Positions 6,607 through 7,160 of a DNA stretch of 7,160 nt are shown piece after piece. This stretch comes from Anaerolineae bacterium (GTDB taxonomy: Bacteria; Chloroflexota; Anaerolineae; Anaerolineales; Anaerolineaceae). Both the position numbers and the translations under genes were made by a program. The notes under the pieces were generated by a model, which was not told where the DNA came from, searched no databases, and saw nothing but the letters and a program-made list of their open reading frames with translations. The first letter of the stretch is position 1. Every line of letters starts with the position of its first letter. The DNA is taken from assembly GCA_016213455.1 (NCBI GenBank), contig JACRAG010000047.1, positions 1 through 7,160 on the forward strand, written 5' to 3'.

Positions 6607-7160
6607 CTAATATGCGCCTCTGCGTTGCAACACAGCCGGTACGGTTCGAACAATCAAGTATAAATCAAACCAGACCGTCCAGTTACGAATGTAGAACATA
6701 TCCAGGCGAACGCGCTCTTCATAGGTCACATCCGATCGTCCACTCACCTGCCACAGGCCGGTTATGCCCGGGCGAATGGTGAGCAGGTTAATACCCCATT
6801 TGTCATACTCCGCCATTTCCGGCGGCGAGATCATGCGCGGACCAACCAGTGACATCTCGCGCCGCAGCACATTAAAGATTTGCGGCAGCTCGTCCAGGCT
6901 GAGCTTGCGCACAAATTTACCCACACGGGTAACCCGTGGATCGTCCTTCAATTTGTGGTTCCGCGCCAGTTCTTCCTGCAATTCGGGGTGCTGTGCCAGA
7001 ATGGCATCCCCGTTGACATGCATGGTGCGAAACTTGAATGCGTCAAACTGCTTGCCGTTGACGCCCATCACCCGCCGGCGGTGAATCACCGGCCCGCGCG
7101 AATCCAACTTGATCGCCAGCGCCAGCAACCCCATCACCGGCAGCGCCACGATCATAACCG
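6607..7160 (-). CDS. Polyprenyl-phosphate sugar-1-phosphate transferase (WbaP/CpsE family), 5' end missing
   Basis: The frame is open to the right edge, so the true start lies outside; the Met at 7155 is internal because the window begins inside the membrane helix that precedes the catalytic domain. Counting that Met as 1, the visible part holds KLDSRGPV (16-23), KFRTM (41-45), [10 protein letters not shown] (71-80), DELPQ (88-92) with the Asp-Glu pair known as the catalytic dyad in PglC-type enzymes, SLVGPR (102-107) and [13 protein letters not shown] (129-141). The C-terminus (182 residues visible, ending RRGAY) is complete. These enzymes transfer a hexose-1-phosphate from a UDP-sugar to undecaprenyl phosphate at the inner face of the membrane, the first step of repeat-unit assembly. 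Full-length WbaP-type proteins carry further N-terminal membrane helices, which cannot be checked here. It precedes the epimerase by 74 bases on the same strand and is probably cotranscribed. The sugar specificity is not readable from the sequence. Confidence 0.93.
   Translation of the reverse strand, partial: VMIVALPVMGLLALAIKLDSRGPVIHRRRVMGVNGKQFDAFKFRTMHVNGDAILAQHPELQEELARNHKLKDDPRVTRVGKFVRKLSLDELPQIFNVLRREMSLVGPRMISPPEMAEYDKWGINLLTIRPGITGLWQVSGRSDVTYEERVRLDMFYIRNWTVWFDLYLIVRTVPAVLQRRGAY

Noticed and set aside
7153..7155. ATG near the right edge as the sugar transferase start
   Set aside because: The frame continues to the edge and the Met lies inside the hydrophobic helix that precedes the catalytic domain in this family.
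1..7160. Mobile element, CRISPR array, tRNA/rRNA or defence system
   Set aside because: I saw no transposase or integrase motif, no spaced repeat series, no cloverleaf or rRNA segment and no known defence domain. The content is consistent with ordinary surface-polysaccharide synthesis plus an envelope protease.

Overview
All supported genes lie on the minus strand, so transcription runs from the right edge to the left. The window holds the downstream end of an exopolysaccharide or capsule operon (about 7160 to 1823). After a 229-base control region comes a separate transcription unit for a secreted trypsin-like serine protease, which runs off the left edge. Coding density is high, gene spacing is tight and the base composition looks moderately GC-rich. 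A Wzz-type chain-length protein is fused to a tyrosine autokinase, and the protease is secreted with a low-complexity Pro/Ala/Thr linker. Together these suggest a free-living bacterium, with Chloroflexota (Anaerolineae-like) as my best guess. No marker gene fixes the phylum, so that placement is inference.

Layout in transcription order: (1) the C-terminal catalytic part of a polyprenyl-phosphate sugar-1-phosphate transferase, cut by the right edge, which would start the lipid-linked repeat unit; (2) a short gap with a hairpin and a possible 8-codon leader ORF; (3) an NAD-dependent sugar-nucleotide epimerase/dehydratase of the extended SDR family; (4) an HddA-like GHMP sugar kinase, joined to the epimerase by a GTGA overlap; (5) a phosphosugar isomerase of the GmhA/SIS type carrying an extra C-terminal GAF domain; (6) a Wzc-like Wzz/tyrosine-kinase fusion starting 4 bases after it. 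The operon closes at a strong GC-rich hairpin (1760-1794).

Genes 4 and 5 together suggest that a heptose phosphate is made by isomerisation and anomeric phosphorylation for incorporation into the polymer. The phosphatase and nucleotidyltransferase needed to finish a GDP-heptose are not in the window. The epimerase would supply another nucleotide sugar, the sugar transferase would load the first sugar on the lipid carrier, and the autokinase would set chain length and export.

The control region 1594-1822 holds a good sigma-70-like promoter for the protease. Between promoter and gene lie two copies of a perfect 10-bp palindrome spaced exactly 21 bp apart, the most striking non-coding signal here. 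The main novelty candidates are the SIS-GAF fusion, the twin palindrome and the unassigned C-terminal domain of the protease. I do not see a mobile element, CRISPR array, RNA gene or defence system.
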